Assembly: GCF_001684975.1 (NCBI RefSeq) | Contig: NZ_MAYH01000001.1 | Location: 682,001-746,000, forward strand | DNA from: Chryseobacterium artocarpi | GTDB lineage: Bacteria > Bacteroidota > Bacteroidia > Flavobacteriales > Weeksellaceae | Length of the DNA: 64,000 nucleotides | Direction: 5' to 3' | Shown: piece by piece, positions 63,845-64,000 of the stretch | Numbering within the stretch: the stretch's first letter is position 1 | Layout: the number at the start of each line of letters is the position of its first letter | Notes under the pieces: generated by a model | What the model was told of the DNA's origin: nothing | What the model saw: the letters and a program-made list of their open reading frames with translations, nothing else | Database searches by the model: none | Position numbers and translations under genes: made by a program

Positions 63845-64000
63845 TTAATCCCATGGTTGCTCTGGTTGTCCTGGCTTACATTGATCTTCTGCACACTTTG
63901 GATGATATTGTCTGCATCTTAATGAAGCATCAAGGCACATTAATAGACCTCCGGTGATTGTTCGCAGTTCTTTTTTGTTCAGTTTTTTTGCCTGTGAGGA
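63845..64000 (-). CDS. GG-leader Cys-rich peptide H, partial (runs off the window)
   Basis: The visible part reads AKKLNKKELRTITGG, then LLMCLDASLRCRQYHPKC and AEDQC-K, PGQPEQPWD. Its start lies beyond the right edge. Four Cys, short subtype like A and B. More copies or processing genes may follow outside. Confidence 0.65.
   Translation of the reverse strand, partial: SSQAKKLNKKELRTITGGLLMCLDASLRCRQYHPKCAEDQCKPGQPEQPWD

Noticed and set aside
63808..63894. Long 93-aa version of peptide G
   Set aside because: The 29 residues before MKNQTLTKGKKL have no match in the sibling peptides; the ATG at 63807 gives the family's standard leader.

Overview
The window looks like a chromosomal segment of a Chryseobacterium-like member of the Bacteroidota (Flavobacteriia, Weeksellaceae). 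The signs are an AT-rich composition, many exact copies of the Bacteroidetes -10 box TAnnTTTG just upstream of genes, lipoproteins with short lipoboxes, a DUF6266 protein, a YceI lipoprotein, a type II-C CRISPR-Cas system with 47-bp repeats and 30-bp spacers, and a family of small double-glycine-leader peptides of the kind found in Chryseobacterium. No tRNA or rRNA gene was seen.

Layout. 0-6.6 kb: a TetR regulator with a palindromic operator, facing a four-gene minus-strand operon (small dehydrogenase subunit, GMC oxidoreductase, VioB-type ferritin-like protein, barrel protein of unknown function). 7-18 kb: housekeeping and transport genes (lactonase, MFS efflux pump, AraC, GNAT, MocR, M61-like and M28 peptidases, histone H1-like protein). 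18-25.5 kb: first polymorphic effector cassette (LysM-like protein, PAAR-like DUF4280 protein, peptidoglycan-cleaving effector, five lipoproteins that are probable periplasmic immunity proteins). 25.6-29.7 kb: minus-strand operon tex / PD-(D/E)XK nuclease / HAD phosphatase. 29.7-38.6 kb: complete type II-C CRISPR-Cas locus: tracrRNA (minus strand), cas9 of about 1,688 aa, cas1, cas2, a perfect two-way terminator, then 30 identical repeats plus one degenerate repeat holding 30 spacers. 38.8-43.1 kb: hydrolase, YceI, small HTH and DUF6266 genes separated by palindromic intergenic elements. 43.4-51.7 kb: second effector cassette, paralogous to the first in the LysM-like and PAAR-like genes and the first ~430 residues of the effector, but with different toxin domains and different lipoproteins; it ends in a gene remnant cut by a decayed IS3-family element (51.8-53.0 kb). 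53.2-59.9 kb: core genes (DUF1294, typA, GHL10-type glycosyl hydrolase, ferritin, ychF). 60-64 kb: eight paralogous small Cys-rich peptides with GG-type leaders on the minus strand, split into two groups by an AraC regulator and a short-chain dehydrogenase; the last runs off the window.

How the genes work together. The two effector cassettes are best read as interbacterial weapons: a PAAR-like spike component and a LysM-like adaptor precede a multidomain cell-wall hydrolase, and AT-rich lipoproteins downstream would protect the producer's periplasm. No secretion apparatus is encoded in the window, so the delivery route is inference. The CRISPR locus is complete for interference and adaptation: the anti-repeat in the tracrRNA matches the minus-strand repeat transcript, all RuvC/HNH catalytic residues of Cas9 and the Cas1 metal ligands are present, and csn2 and cas4 are absent. 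The small peptides resemble secreted bacteriocin-like or RiPP precursors; no maturation enzyme or exporter is seen here.
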